From contig OZ037921.1 in the NCBI GenBank assembly GCA_964035575.1, positions 392,501 through 456,500 of the forward strand: a stretch of 64,000 nucleotides of DNA, read 5' to 3'. Below, piece after piece: positions 11,040-22,190 of this stretch. Position numbers and translations under genes: made by a program. Under the pieces are notes generated by a model. The model was not told where the DNA came from and did no database searches. It saw nothing but the letters and a program-made list of their open reading frames with translations. How positions within the stretch are numbered: position 1 is the first letter of the stretch; every line of letters starts with the position of its first letter. This DNA is from Rhynchopus sp. YZ270_cl-10. Taxonomy: Eukaryota; Euglenozoa; Diplonemea; Diplonemida; Diplonemidae.

Positions 11040-12450
11040 CGAGGGAAATTACGTGGGAAATTACGCGCGCAATGACGTCGTCACGACGCGGGCACCCCCT
11101 CGTAATGACGACGTCATGACGTGGGGTTTTCCTCGTCACGACGACGGCATTACGACGTCATGACGAGGGGTGCCCTCGTAATTACGAGGGGTGCTCCCGT
11201 GGTCATTGTCTGGCTATTGCCTCCCAGGGAAAGGGACTCTCGAATTTTTTTTTTTGCCCCTATAAAGGTCTAATTTCGACGATTTGAGGCCATTAAAAGC
11301 AAAATTTGATGCTTTTGAGCATCTGTGGGGGTCTAAAACGCGTTTTTGCGGTTTTTTTTCCTCCTTCCCCCATATTTTTCTTTACCGACTACTTTGGCTC
11401 AGCATAAAAAAAATTTTAAATAAAGGTCGAGATTTAGGTAGTGGCCAAGTAAAAGAACACAATTTTTTAATGGACCATCTGGGGGTACACAAATACGCAG
11501 TTCTCCTCTCAAAAACCACGGATATTTTACGATATCCTGTGTCCATTATAATACCGTGATCGTAAGAATTCTGGGAGGGTAATATTTCTTGTTTTTTTCT
11601 GTTCCTTTTTCCACCACACCTCCAAAAACACCCTCACAGGATGACAGTATACAAAAACATGATAAACGATGAAAACCCGCAACTCTACGCCACAGGTTCT
11701 TTCTTCCTCTGGGAAACTCTTTGTCAGTCACTGCTATAGCCATTTAACCCAGGGAGCATAGCTAGTGCAAGAAATTCGACTTCGGGATCCGGAAAGTCTG
11801 TCCTCTGCTTGCGGAGGACTAGACACAAGAAAATATTGCGTTCCCCCAGGAAACTAATTTTTGTCACAGTAATTTTTGCCCAGGGCATGCTCTTGAAGCA
11901 TGGCGGCTTGGTGTGAGAAGGGGCAGTGTGTTGTTTTGTTCTAGATTTCAACGGTTGTTAGAACGAGTCAAGTGGATGCTTATCTAAACACTGACTTTAG
12001 TACAGACCCGAGAGATCACACATGACTTTGAGGAAAGAACAAAGCAATGCATCTGTACCCGCACGCCAGGTTGTAGTTACTTCAGGATTTTCTTAAGTTT
12101 GCATGAAAGAGAAGGGGGCGAAACCTTTGTATACGTCTACGACGAAGGTAGTAGCCTAATGACAACCATGTGGTGGCTGTAATTCACATCCCTTAGAATT
12201 ACCAGAATTCAGCCTTTGTTGAAGTAATGTGCATACTTGTATGTGCGTGTCACGCTTCTCCACCCTTAAATGGGTGCACCGCTCGGTGAGCAGTGGTAAC
12301 CCTTCTCGACTAGTGCAAACTTAAGAATTTTCTGCTGTAACTTACCAAAATCGATTTTCTCACCCCAAACACCCGCAACACCCCACCTGCTACTTCGGTA
12401 GCCTGTGTTGTTGGGAGTTGGTTCTCATGTTGATCCCCAGTGTCTTGCAC
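11040..12450. other. Interior of the 3.0-kb element, no gene recognised
   Basis: It opens with GC-rich palindromic sequence built from CGTCATGACG, GTAATTAC and AGGGGTGC words (11040-11210), then mixed-composition sequence with short frames only. I could not identify a transposase or a captured gene here. Confidence 0.5.
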
Positions 12451-12652
12451 TGCTTCTTCTGAGCCCAACGCTGTTTGGCCTGTCGACGTAATAAATACGA
12501 AGACAGGGCGGCGGTGCCAACAATTTTCCGATGATGTAACGTTTTATCTGATTGATTTATCGTTTGATATACCTTGTGTGTGCTACTTCATGCACACCCA
12601 AGCAAGGTATATTGAAAGGTACTTTCAAGCGATACTTCGTTATGTCATTGGG

Positions 12653-12748
12653 GGTACCTGGGTACCTGGGTACCTGGGTACCTGGGTACCTGGGTACCTG
12701 GGTACCTGGGTACCTGGGTACCTGGGTACCTGGGTACCTGGGTACCTG
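12653..12748. repeat. 8-bp minisatellite (GGTACCTG) x about 12
   Basis: Twelve or so uninterrupted copies of GGTACCTG, each containing the palindrome GGTACC. Next to it are the CGTCATGACG-rich palindromes of the right half of the 3.0-kb element. Confidence 0.9.
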
Positions 12749-14418
12749 GGTGCCAACCTGGGTGCCCACGTCATGACGACGTCATGACGAGGGCACCCCC
12801 TCGTAATTACGAGGGGGTGCCCTCGTCAAGGCACTCGTAATTACCTCGTCATGACGCGCGTAATGTCATTACGAGTCCATGGTGCAGTAACCATGATATT
12901 TTTCCACTAAAAATATCTTGCGACCCCGCAATTTTCTCAGCAGGACACCGAAATTTTATTTCAGCACATTTCAGGGGGCGGAGGAAATACATGGCATGCC
13001 TTAGAAACGTGATGACCTGTGCATAATAATTTTATATATCAGCAGAAATATGAAACCGGGTATACTTTCCCCTGGTTTTTGGTACAAACTTAAAGTCACG
13101 CATTTTTTGCTAAAAAAATTGTCCGACCCCGGAATTTTTTCAGATCGCTCCGGAAATGCATCAGAGGTCCTTTTTGCGGGGAAAAAATACACACCAGGCG
13201 CCTGAAACGCAAGTATGCGTTGATATATACTCAGGCGTGCCTGAGGCGTACTTAAACGTAACTAATCCCGAGTACGCCTCAGGCACGCCTCAGTGACGCC
13301 TCAGGCACGCCTCATATATATTTTCCAGATACGAGTATTTTCAGGCGTACCCGGCCTCGTTGCATTGTATGAAGATTATTTGATTTTTTTTTTTCTAAAC
13401 ATTTCCTATTGTCGCACTATTAGGGAACTGTCTTTTTTATTTGTCACACCCCACCCCTTTCCCCCCCCCCCCCTTCTCCATCATCCTTCCTTGCGTTTGA
13501 AATAACGGTAAAATTACTCCTGCAGTGGAAGTTGAGGGGAGGAGGGGGAGTGTGCACAAACCACAATCCCAAAATGTATGCTGCATTTTAAAAAAATTAA
13601 TTCTTTCCTCTTCGATAAAGAGGGTTGTTTTTCTCATGCTTGAAATTATTTCAGATACATTCTTTTCTAAACGAAAAGAAGGTATTAAAAACAAAACAAA
13701 AAAGCAGCCAGAGTCAAATCATCAGGAAGAACTGCAAAAAAAAAAGGGGTACTTCAACCTATGTATTCAATAAATTGATATAGGAGGAGGGATCAAAAGG
13801 GAAATCTATAGTTCAACAAAATTGAACGATCTCCCCCTTTATTTTCTTTGCAGTTTTATTTATTGATGAATCTTCTCTTTTTAACCACCCCAAGCAAAAA
13901 GAACATACAACAAGAATTTTGTTTCTTTTATATGTGAAACCTCCAAAGAAGGTTCACGTATCATTCAATTCAATGCATCATATATGAATGATTACAGCGT
14001 TTTAAAGAGTGCGAACACTAAAATATGATCTGCACCTTTGAAAAAAAATGGGGAAAAAAAAACGATTTTTGTGGTATTCAAAAAAGAAAAAAGGGATACG
14101 AGAAAGGGGCAAAAAAACGGGCCCCTTAGGAGAAAGAATGATAAACAAAGACGAATAATCAGAGGAAATATTCCTAAAAAATAACAATTGAAAGGTAATG
14201 TCCTGTGGATGTGGAAGTCATTGGACACTTCCGAAACAAATAAAAGAAGAAGAAAAATGAAAAAATGAAAGGACGATTTCCTTTTGTAGGAACTACTTGT
14301 GTGTATGTATTTGCCTTGCACCAAAGCTGCTGTCTCCGTTTCAGGTAGGTTTCCACGTACGCCAGACTCGCTTTGCACCAAAAGCCTTTTTTTTTTTGAA
14401 AGATTTTTTTTTTTTTTT

Positions 14419-14467
14419 TGATAATTCGTTGGATCAGTGCAGCTGCCATATAGACAGTCTGCACTGT
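14419..14467 (+). repeat. F3-type hairpin with compensated stem
   Basis: ATTCGTTGGATCAGTGCAG and CTGCACTG. The AGTGCAG/CTGCACT stem is perfect because both members of the usual mismatched pair have changed, and an inner CTG/CAG stem closes the loop CCATATAGA. It is followed by a T run. Confidence 0.55.
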
Positions 14468-14553
14468 TATTTTTTTTGTATTTTTTGCCGTTCTGTAGTA
14501 AACGCAAAAAACGCACACAAACACACATGCACTGATTTAAAAGTGAAGTTGAT

Positions 14554-14584
14554 AGTGCAAACACGTCGGCGGGACGCAGGCACT
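14554..14584 (+). repeat. F4 hairpin element
   Basis: AGTGCAAACACG, then GTCGGCGGGACGCAGGCACT. The outer stem AGTGC/GCACT is intact; the CCTC core is lost. Confidence 0.5.
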
Positions 14585-14860
14585 ATAAAAAAAATGACGA
14601 TACTGCACATAGAGAGTACAGAAATACTGAAGCAAAAAAAATGATATATCAAAAAGAAAGAGCGGGGGGGGGGGGAGGTTTCTGTGTGCATACACAGAGC
14701 CCCCTCCTAACAATTTGTAGCTATATTTTTCTCGTGATCTTTTAAGAAACACAGAACTTGGACCGCCTCCCGCCTCAGGAGAGCTGGTAGGTGGGTAGCG
14801 GATCCAAGGAGAGGAAATGCCACCAATGACAAAAAATAAAATAAAATAAAAAATGAAAAG

Positions 14861-14891
14861 TTTACGAGAATGAACCTAAGCCTCTCGTAAA
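14861..14891 (+). repeat. H1-derived hairpin, rearranged pairing
   Basis: TTTACGAGA pairs perfectly with TCTCGTAAA across ATGAACCTAAGCC. The H1 sequence is kept, but the loop word TCTCGT has become part of the outer stem. Confidence 0.55.
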
Positions 14892-15293
14892 TAAGGAAAA
14901 AAAAAAAATAATGAAAAAGTAATGAGGTGACTGACCCATTATGAGAGCACAACAAATGAATAGGCCTCAAACATATCTTCAAAAGATAAAGATAAAAAAA
15001 AAAAACGAGCTATAATTTGGAGTCTTCCAAGTTGTAAAAAAGGAGTTTTTTTTTTTGTGTTTCCTAAAAACAATTGTACGCTACCACCCTGAGGAAGTAA
15101 GCACATCAGTGTTTTGGAGATGGGAAAAAAAAATAAAATAAAGGAAAAAAGGGTACAAATGAAAAAATATGCATGCGAGTGGATACCTGTCCCAGGACAA
15201 GAGGGGACCGTACAACTCCTGCATTTTCCTTTTTTCGTTTGTCTAAACGATTCGATGCAAACGCCTCATGTGACGATGACAAAGAAGATAAAA

Positions 15294-15340
15294 AAGTTTA
15301 TAAGATGACCCTAAGCCTCGCGTGCTTAGTCACCTTAAGG
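15294..15340 (+). repeat. H1 hairpin element
   Basis: AGTTTATAAGATGACCCTAAGC and GCTTAGTCACCTT around loop CTCGCGT, followed by TTTGATCACC. A near-consensus copy. Confidence 0.7.
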
Positions 15341-15444
15341 TTTGATCACCAAAAAAAAAAAAAAAAATACCACAAAAAATCTTTAAAAGCGCCTCGCGGC
15401 AAAAATAAAAATGACGGAAATATGAGAAAAAATAAAAATGAAAA

Positions 15445-15473
15445 CGAATGAGCCTCATAGGCAGACACGCATT
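15445..15473 (+). repeat. F5 hairpin element
   Basis: GAATGAGCCTCATAGGC and GACACGCATT. The F5 family has an outer ATG/CAT-type stem and a GCCTC core. Confidence 0.45.
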
Positions 15474-15603
15474 ATTATTTTTTGATAAGGGTTTTGTTGT
15501 CGACAATCGCCGGCGGGGGGTTTTTTTTTTTTGTTTTTTTTTGTTTTTGCATATTTTTTAAAGGGGGTAAAGCACCTCATTTTGTCCATCCAGAAATCTT
15601 AAA

Positions 15604-15651
15604 AGTGTTGGAATTAGTGTAAGTTGCCGGTTGTGCAAAGCTCCACTTTCC
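15604..15651 (+). repeat. F3-type hairpin
   Basis: GTGTTGGAATTAGTGTAAG, TTGCCGGTTGTGCAA, AGCTCCACTTT. It has the AGTG/CACT outer stem and TTGC/GCAA inner stem. Confidence 0.5.
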
Positions 15652-16592
15652 TTTCTTCTTCATTTTAATTTTTTGTTTTTTTTTTTTTTGCTTTATTTTT
15701 TGTTTAGTTGTGTCCGACGGTTTGCTTGTTAAGAGAGCATGAAGAGCGATGTGTGAACACGTGCACATGCACACAGTCTTTATTGCATTCTGCCCCTACC
15801 AGGGGACGTGAAAGAAATGTAAAAATATGTTCCGCACATCACTGATAAATACACCGTGTACTTTTTTTTAACGGATTTTTTGTGGTGTTTTTTTGCCACT
15901 AATTTGTAGCAACAGACATCACTCCGATACTCCTTTTTTTTATTATTGGTTTTGTTTTAAATAAACCAGCTTTTGCGCTGGTCTATAAAAAAATGAAAGG
16001 GAGAATACACGTGTACATGAGGGGGGTGGATGTGGAAAGCTGGAGAGAAAAGAGACGAAAGGAGGAATGGCAGACGGTATTTTACTTTCTCAAGATGGAG
16101 CAATACGGTATCACATTATATCTCAAAAAGGTAGGGTGTGTCTTATTTCATGTAGATCCCTTCATCATCAATTCGCTCTTATGTTGCTATAGTTTAAAAA
16201 AAAATCGGTTTTAAAAAAAAAACCAACTTTTTCAATAAAATGCAGTAGCGGAACAATAATACATTTTCTTTTCAAATCCCTTGGTCAAATAAAATATTTG
16301 GCAGGCTTAACTTCAGCGACCCATCTGACACACAAACAAAGGATTTCGGATGGTAGGCTTTTTATAGTTTTTTTTTTTTTTGTGTTTGTTTTGTGAATTA
16401 TTTTTGTGGTTTTTTTCAAAAAAAAAAATTGAAAAGGGCTGAACAGGATGGTATGATTATATCTCGTACAATTCTTTTTGCACGATTAAAAAAGGGGGGT
16501 AAAGTTTAGGTGCAAATGCCTCTACAGACACGGACACCAAAAAAAAAAATGTACCTAAAAGAGTACAAAGCTTTTTGAAAAAAGCTTTTTTT

Positions 16593-16641
16593 TGAAAACT
16601 TGGTTGTATTAGTGTAGCCACCCGAGGATGCGCTCCACTAC
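16593..16641 (+). repeat. F2 hairpin element
   Basis: GAAAACTTGGTTGTATTAG then AGTGTAGCCACCCGAGGATG and CGCTCCACT. The loop is CCGAGGA instead of CCTAGA, as in the copy at 22142. Confidence 0.65.
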
Positions 16642-17981
16642 TTTAAAAAAAAACTCCATGGTATATGGGAATGGGATGGGGGTTTTAACAGTGACGAGCA
16701 CAGCTGGGCAGTTATAAGGATGGCATCCTATTCGGGTACGTCCTTGTTCTTTGCAACAGCAGATCAGATGACAGGGTTTTTGTCGAAAATGGAGAGAGGA
16801 TTTGAATGGGTTTTCATGAAGTTTTTTTTTTTTTGTTATGTTTGCTTTGTGCTCTTTGTTTTTGTTTTTGTTTTTGTAGCACGGAAGTGGAGGGAAAGGG
16901 GGGGGAATACATCAAAAGTGGAAAATATGTACACCTCTGTATCGAGGGCGTAAAAAGGATTCTGTTTTTTTTTTTTTTTGTTTTTTGCTAGATGAATCGT
17001 GCCTCTCCACAAAATTGCACGATCTGGTAACCACATATCGTAGGGGGGGAAATACGATGGGTTTTGATTTTTTTTTTCGGTTATTGACGTTGAGGGTCAT
17101 TTTGCTCTGCTCATCTTGTCCTGGGGAAAAAAGGGGGGTACCTGAGTACCGTCCTTTTCAAGGAAATGACGCCTAGTTTAGTGTTTACAAGTGAAACAAC
17201 AACGTGGAAGAAAAAAAAAGAACGGGTGGGTATGTTATATGAATTGAATGAGCACACACGCCCCTCTTCAGCTACTCGGTACTTATAAGCGACGTGGTGA
17301 CTGCATTTTTTTGTTATTATGGGTTTGTTTCATTTTTACGCTGATACGCTTTTGACACTGGGGGGGGAGGTATTTTTTATACCATTGGAAGGGGGTATTG
17401 ATAAAAGGGCTCTCAGGGATGAGGGCAAAAAAAAATAACAACAACAACAACAAACAAAAAGTGAAGTTAATTATCAGATAAAAAATAGTCTCAAAAAAAT
17501 AATAAAAATAATGGTTTGCATTCTCTCTGTCTTAGCTACGATGTAGGTGGGGTCAGGAGTTATGTTTTGTGTATGCAAATCCGACAGCTATTTATTTTAA
17601 AGAGTTACGATTCATATCTGGCACATAAAAATGAAAATGTAAAAAAAAAAACACAGAACAGGGGAATATAGGGAACCATAGTCCACACATGGTACCACAA
17701 CTGAACGACATCCTCTCTCAGAGTCTTGAAAATGATTTTCATTTTTTAGTTCATAGATCTGAGAGAGAGTGGAATTCTAAAAACAAAACTTATTTTAAAA
17801 AACGAACTGAATGCCATGTGTCTTTACATAAGAACACATGACAAAAAAAAAAGAAGCAAGAAATAAAAAAAACTGCTTTTTTCTAACGAGTAAGCAGTAC
17901 TGTGCAAGAATTTTAATAGTTAGAAAACAAAAAACAAAAAACAAAGGAAATTGAGTTGTGAAACAGAAAATTAACTATTTA

Positions 17982-18143
17982 TTCAACGCCTTTTAGCGTG
18001 GTTTTTTTTTGCGATAACTTCACGCATTTTTTTCCCAGGCGAGTGGTAGTTAATTTGCCGAGCGAAGCGAGGCAAATTGAATCCACGAGCCTGGGAAAAA
18101 AATAAGTGAAGTATCGCAAAAAAATTCGCTAAAAGGCGTTGAA
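17982..18143. mobile_element. 162-bp foldback MITE with TA duplication
   Basis: A near-complete palindrome. TTCAACGCCTTTTAGCG at the left end is inverted as CGCTAAAAGGCGTTGAA at the right, and CCCAGGC inverts to GCCTGGG near the centre, which holds GCCGAGCGAAGCGAGGC. TA flanks both ends (17980-17981 and 18144-18145). The left arm words TTAGCGTGG and GCGATAACTTCACGC recur near 19025 in the neighbouring element. Confidence 0.7.
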
Positions 18144-18166
18144 TACGTAATTTTATTTCACGTTAA

Positions 18167-19235
18167 ATAAAGTATACGAAAGGATTTGGCACTTTTAGCG
18201 TGACTCATTTATTGTGCAATAACTAACGAGTTTGTGTCCCTCCAGGTAGCTTTCCTTACCCTCCCGCCAGCGCTACCGGGAATCCCACGGGACCCCTAGC
18301 TAGGCTAGCGGGACTCCCGCTGGGGGGGCTGGCGTACCTGAGGGGCTGGAGGGAGGCTAAAAAAGGCTGGAGGGTCCCTCCAGCCCTGTTACCCTCCCGC
18401 GGGGGAACCTGCAAAAACCCGGTAAACTGGGCCCGGGTGCTAGCGGGAGGTAGGGAAATGGCTATCGTGCAAGAGCGAGAGACATTCAGAAGATCCCCGC
18501 CCATCACAGAATATCATGTCAGCACCGCCTTCCTCACAATGAAGTAAGGGGGTGGTGTGTCCTTCGCCTTCATAGGTAATGAAGGAGTCGATTTCTTGTT
18601 TCGTAAGTGAGGAGTGTCTTGGACTGTCGTGTCGGTAGCCGGTCTCGTGTTGCTTCAAGAGACACACGAGCCTGCGGAAACTGGTCTTGCAGTTGCACCC
18701 ATACTTCCTCACCAATATGCTGCTCAGCTTACTGAACGCTGTCCATTACGACGACGATTTGATGCACTATGCACAAAACAAAGTCGGCTTCCGTGGGCTT
18801 ACCGTTGGGCTTCCCTTAAAAAGCGGTCCCATTCACGGATGTACGGTGTCGACGATGCTAGTCCTTCAACAAAACCACTGTAGTGCTCGTCCATCTCTTG
18901 TCGGAGGACCGTTTGCGTCTTAGATCCTTCGGCATGTTGCGTGTGTCAAAAAAAATGGGAAAAGTGCAAAAAAAAATCGCAATTTTCAATTTTTAGGCGG
19001 GTGGTGGTGCAGGATGTACCAAAATTTAGCGTGAAGTTATCGCCAAAAAAAACCCCTGTTTTAGCGTGAAAAAAACAAAAATAAAATCACGCTCCTAAGG
19101 AATTGCAGTGAAAAAAAGTGAAAATGCGTGAAATAAAGTTCAATTAGCGTGGTTTTTATTTGCGAAAAAAACACGGCGTGAAATTATCATTAAAAAGAAT
19201 CACGCTAAAAGTGCCAAATCCTTCGTATACTTTAT
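18167..19235. mobile_element. 1.07-kb TIR element with TTAA duplication and coding-like cargo
   Basis: Left end ATAAAGTATACGAAAGGATT followed by TGGCACTTTTAGCGTG; the right end is its inverse with one base missing. TTAA lies directly outside both ends (18163-18166 and 19236-19239). The ATAAAGTATACG word links it to the composite element at 3524-5360. The interior is far richer in GC than the flanks and carries a minus-strand coding-like region. I do not see a transposase. Confidence 0.65.
18440..18894 (-). CDS. Uncharacterised small gene or gene fragment inside a TIR element
   Basis: The minus strand has an opening of about 30 codons from ATG 18894 (MDEHYSGFVEGL...) that meets a possible donor GTAAGC at 18802. 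A frame resumes at 18719 and runs to the stop at 18440, with residues such as VRKYGCNCKTSFRRL, SLTKQEIDSFITYEGEG and HCEEGGADMIFCDGRG. Joining them implies an 83-nt intron whose donor differs from the GTATG used by the confident genes here, so the splice is uncertain. There is no family I recognise. Composition and position suggest captured host sequence or an element-encoded accessory protein. Confidence 0.3.
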
Positions 19236-19450
19236 TTAACTGTGGAATAAAAATAAAAAAACAACAACAACAAATCTGAAGGTATCTTGTAGGTGCGATA
19301 CGCGCTTACGACTTGTCTTTAAATTGTAATGCATGTAATTCGCAAAGAAAGAAAGAGAAGCAGAGAAAACGAGTTGTCGCAAGCCCTCGGGAGCTTCGAG
19401 CCACGGGATAGTGTGTTTCTGAGGGTTTAAAAGAAAGAGAAAGTTTTTTT

Positions 19451-19487
19451 GTAAGATGAACCTAAACCTCGTTTGTGCTTGGCCATA
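19451..19487 (+). repeat. H1 hairpin element, degenerate
   Basis: GTAAGATGAACCTAAACC, then TCGTTTGTGCTTGGCCAT. The arms are weakened but the order of words is that of H1. Confidence 0.5.
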
Positions 19488-19512
19488 TAAAATAAAAAGA
19501 GTTGTGTGAAAA

Positions 19513-19556
19513 TAAGATGACTCCTCTAAGCCTCTGAGGGGCTTCTTCGCCATCCT
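19513..19556 (+). repeat. H1-type hairpin variant
   Basis: AAGATGACTCCTCTAAGCC, TCTGAGGGGCTT, CGCCATCCT. AAGCC pairs with GGCTT and AAGATG with CATCCT; the loop is altered. Confidence 0.5.
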
Positions 19557-19664
19557 AAATATAAAAAAACACATTCCCCAAAAAGGGGATCTGTCTCAAT
19601 ATGGGAGAATGATGATGAAAAATTTCTTTAAAAAAAGCCAAACATGGATAGGGTAAATACACTA

Positions 19665-19705
19665 TTTGGGATGACATGCTAAGCCTCGCTCAGGAACATC
19701 CCAAA
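19665..19705 (+). repeat. H1-type hairpin with replaced outer stem
   Basis: TTTGGGATG pairs perfectly with CATCCCAAA around an interior that keeps CTAAGCCTCGCTC. The outer stem sequence differs from the H1 consensus on both arms, a compensated change. Confidence 0.6.
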
Positions 19706-20356
19706 AATGGTACAGGTACAGACACGCAAAAGATGTAGGAAGCAGAAAATAGTTTAAAAAAAAAAAAACATATTCTTGAAAATCAAAAGAAGGCACCCGA
19801 ATTGTGCCACTCATTCTGTTGATTTCATTTTCTTGTGACAATCAACAATCCATCTAAATCAATTGACAGTGGATATTGTTCATCATTTTTTTGTATCAGT
19901 TTTATGAAAAAGCAACACAAAAAACCTGAACAACACCACAAAGGGTCAACCAATTTCCAATAATCATAAAACAACGTAATTTTCAAGAAAATATTGTTTT
20001 CTTTTTCTATTTCCACTCCACGGTTTGTTTTGTTTTGGTAGACTGTACGTTCCCTCGTATTTTCCAGACTCTTTGTATTTCTGTTTTGCTTTGAAAAAAA
20101 AAAGAAAAAAATTCTAAAAAAATGTTGTGCGAATCAGTAAAAAGAGGGTTTCAAAAAAAGTCACCCCCCAAAAAAAATAAGGATAATCCAACAGAGTATA
20201 CCAACGAAAGGGAGTTGATGAGCGGACTATTTTCATCCCTAACGAGAGCATTTGCCTGGGAGGCAATTATTCTACATCGGATGTGGCCTGAAAAAGAGGA
20301 CACAAAAAAAAAAAAACAAAACAAAAAACAAAAAATTCAGAAAAGAGAAGTTGAAC

Positions 20357-20397
20357 AGTGCAAACACCTCACCGTTCATCGGCGGACGCAGAACACT
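20357..20397 (+). repeat. F4 hairpin element
   Basis: AGTGCAAACACCTCACCG, TTCATCGGCGGACGCAG, ACACT. Preceded by GAGAAGTTGAAC, a leader also seen at 24112. Confidence 0.65.
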
Positions 20398-20645
20398 CAG
20401 AAAATAAAAAAAAAAATGTATGACAATGGCTTGTAGGATACATAAGACCCCTCTTTAAGCATAGCGTTGTTGTACTGCAATGCTACAAGGTTGAATGAAC
20501 CCAGATTTCATATTTTTCCATGGGATGAGGAAAAATCTTGCAAAAAAACTGAGTGAAAAAAAAAAATAATTTGAAAAATTGAAAAAGATTGCCCCGATTG
20601 AGTTTTACCTCAATGTTGCCAGGGGGTGAGGTGATCTGTTTAACA

Positions 20646-21324
20646 TTTTATTGCATTGGTGAAAATTTATCGTACTCCTTTATGTACCCTCCACCACCAC
20701 TTTATCCAACTCTGGGCACTTTATCCCACCCTATAAAGTGATTTCCCACCCTATAAAGTGATTTCCCACCCTATAAAGTGGTTTTTTCACCCTATAAAGT
20801 GGTTTTTTCACCCTATAAAGTTGAAAATTTTTTTTTTCGCAAAGACATTTTTCAGCCGAAAAAAAAAATTTTTTTTGGGCTCAGATGGGCCCAAAAATGC
20901 AAAAAAAGCAAGAATTTTGATGTTTTGAGCATCACATATTTATTCCCCGGTCATTTTCTGAACAAAACCCACCCTGTACATTTTGTATGGGCCAGCGCCT
21001 TGTCAAAAAATTTCAACAAAAAAAAAATTTTTCCCGTGAAATTTTTGACCCCTGAGTGGGTCTTTGGGCCCAAAAAAAATTTTTCTCAACCGGTCACACC
21101 TGCCGTAAAATAGAGAGAGGTTACAGAATACAAAGAAAAAGACAAAAAAAAAATGCAAAAAAAACTTGAAAAAAATCGACAAGTTAAAATTTCAACCAAT
21201 ACACCCTGTTTTTGACCATAAAATGAAAGAATCCACCCCATAAAGTAAAATTCCACCCCATAAAGCCACTTTATTTAACTCCAAAAATCAGGAGTACTCA
21301 AAATTATCACCATATGCAATAAAA
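20646..21324. mobile_element. TIR element with repeated CACCCTATAAAGTG motifs
   Basis: The ends are an imperfect inverted repeat of about 35 bp: left TTTTATTGCATTGGTGAAAA and GTACTCCT, right AGGAGTACTC and GGTGATAATTTT-type words inverted, closing with ATGCAATAAAA. Subterminal repeats CCACCCTATAAAGTG (five copies near 20722-20820) face CACCCCATAAAG copies near 21236-21270. No clear target duplication and no transposase. Confidence 0.6.
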
Positions 21325-21344
21325 CTACCTTATCAACGCCAATA

Positions 21345-21442
21345 TGGGCCATTATTTCACTCTCGAATCGGTTCGTGCCCCTCTCGTGCCCTTCGGGCAC
21401 TCGAGGAGCACTCACCGATTCTCGAGTGAAATAATGACCCAT
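21345..21442. mobile_element. About 100-bp foldback element
   Basis: GGGCCATTATTTCACTC and TCGAATCGGT on the left are inverted as ACCGATTCTCGA and GTGAAATAATGACCC on the right. The centre contains a second palindrome, GTGCCCTTCGGGCAC. Confidence 0.65.
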
Positions 21443-22141
21443 TATTTGTTGTTAATAAATAGCTATTATTTGTATTTTCCTCTTGAAAATGTCTTTTTCA
21501 ATTGCTTTTTATCGCGTTGTTGAGGTTGTGGGGGTTGTTGGGTGTATGGAGGGTAAGGGGCTTGTAAATACAGAACCACTACTAAAGACTTTTGCAGGAC
21601 ACCAAAAAAAAAAGGGTTGTGTATGAACGACTTTAAGTAAAGTGGAGCTTACATGTAATGCGTCATTCTTGACAACGATTTGGCAACAAAAATATGGGTT
21701 TCTTTTTAGTGCGATCCGTTTGTGCATTTTTTTTCTTTGAACAGGGCATATTTCGGGAGACACTCTCTGTTTGCTTAAATTTCTCACGTTTGAAGAATTT
21801 CTTCAAAAAAGAAAACAAACTTTCGCGTTCCTGATCAGGCTGTAGTTGCATCACACATAAATGGAAACCCGAGGTCACACCAACACCTCAAAAAACTTAA
21901 AAATAAAGTAAAATAAAATTACGAGCGATCTGGTCACAATCTTGCAAAATATCAGCAAGAATGGTCCAGAACTGTTTTTCCTAAAAAAACAATAATTTTT
22001 TGATAATCTGTCGGTTTTTTTTTAGAGAAGCTGGAGTACAGTCTTCCCCCTTTTTTTTTTTTGCAAAAAGAAATAAAAAATAAAAATGGATTTACAGGAC
22101 TTTGTCCTCATAACTTGGGGTATTTTTTTTCCCCTTTTTTT

Positions 22142-22190
22142 TGAAAACTTGATTGTATTCGTGAAGCTACCCGAGGATGAGCTCCACTAT
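22142..22190 (+). repeat. F2 hairpin element
   Basis: TGAAAACTTGATTGTATTCG then GTGAAGCTACCCGAGGATG and AGCTCCACTA, followed by a T run. Confidence 0.6.

Larger units (their letters stand above)
10368..13371. mobile_element. 3.0-kb TIR element with 6-bp target duplication
   Basis: The ends carry the 20-bp inverted repeat CATACAATGCAACGAGGCCG, flanked by AAGATT at 10362-10367 and again at 13372-13377, a clean 6-bp target-site duplication. Subterminal palindromes built on GGCGTGCCTGAGGCGTAC lie at about 10421-10487 and 13226-13312 in opposite orientation. A second inner inverted pair with CACCATGGACT and GTAATGACATTACG lies near 11008 and 12865. Between them are CGTCATGACG-rich palindromes, an 8-bp minisatellite and about 1 kb of ordinary-composition sequence. 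No transposase was recognised, so it is probably non-autonomous or of an unknown family. Confidence 0.7.
13378..17979. other. Gene-free AT-rich region with hairpin elements
   Basis: Homopolymer-rich sequence with scattered H1, F2, F3, F4 and F5 elements, a C run near 13460 and a CAA-repeat tract near 17440. I see no supportable gene. Confidence 0.6.
19241..20640. other. Gene-free AT-rich region with hairpin elements
   Basis: Three H1-type copies and one F4 copy sit among A/T runs. No supportable gene. Confidence 0.6.

Noticed and set aside
20722-20825. CRISPR-like spaced repeats (CACCCTATAAAGTG)
   Set aside because: Units follow each other at short, near-constant spacing within a TIR element of a eukaryotic genome; there are no spacers.
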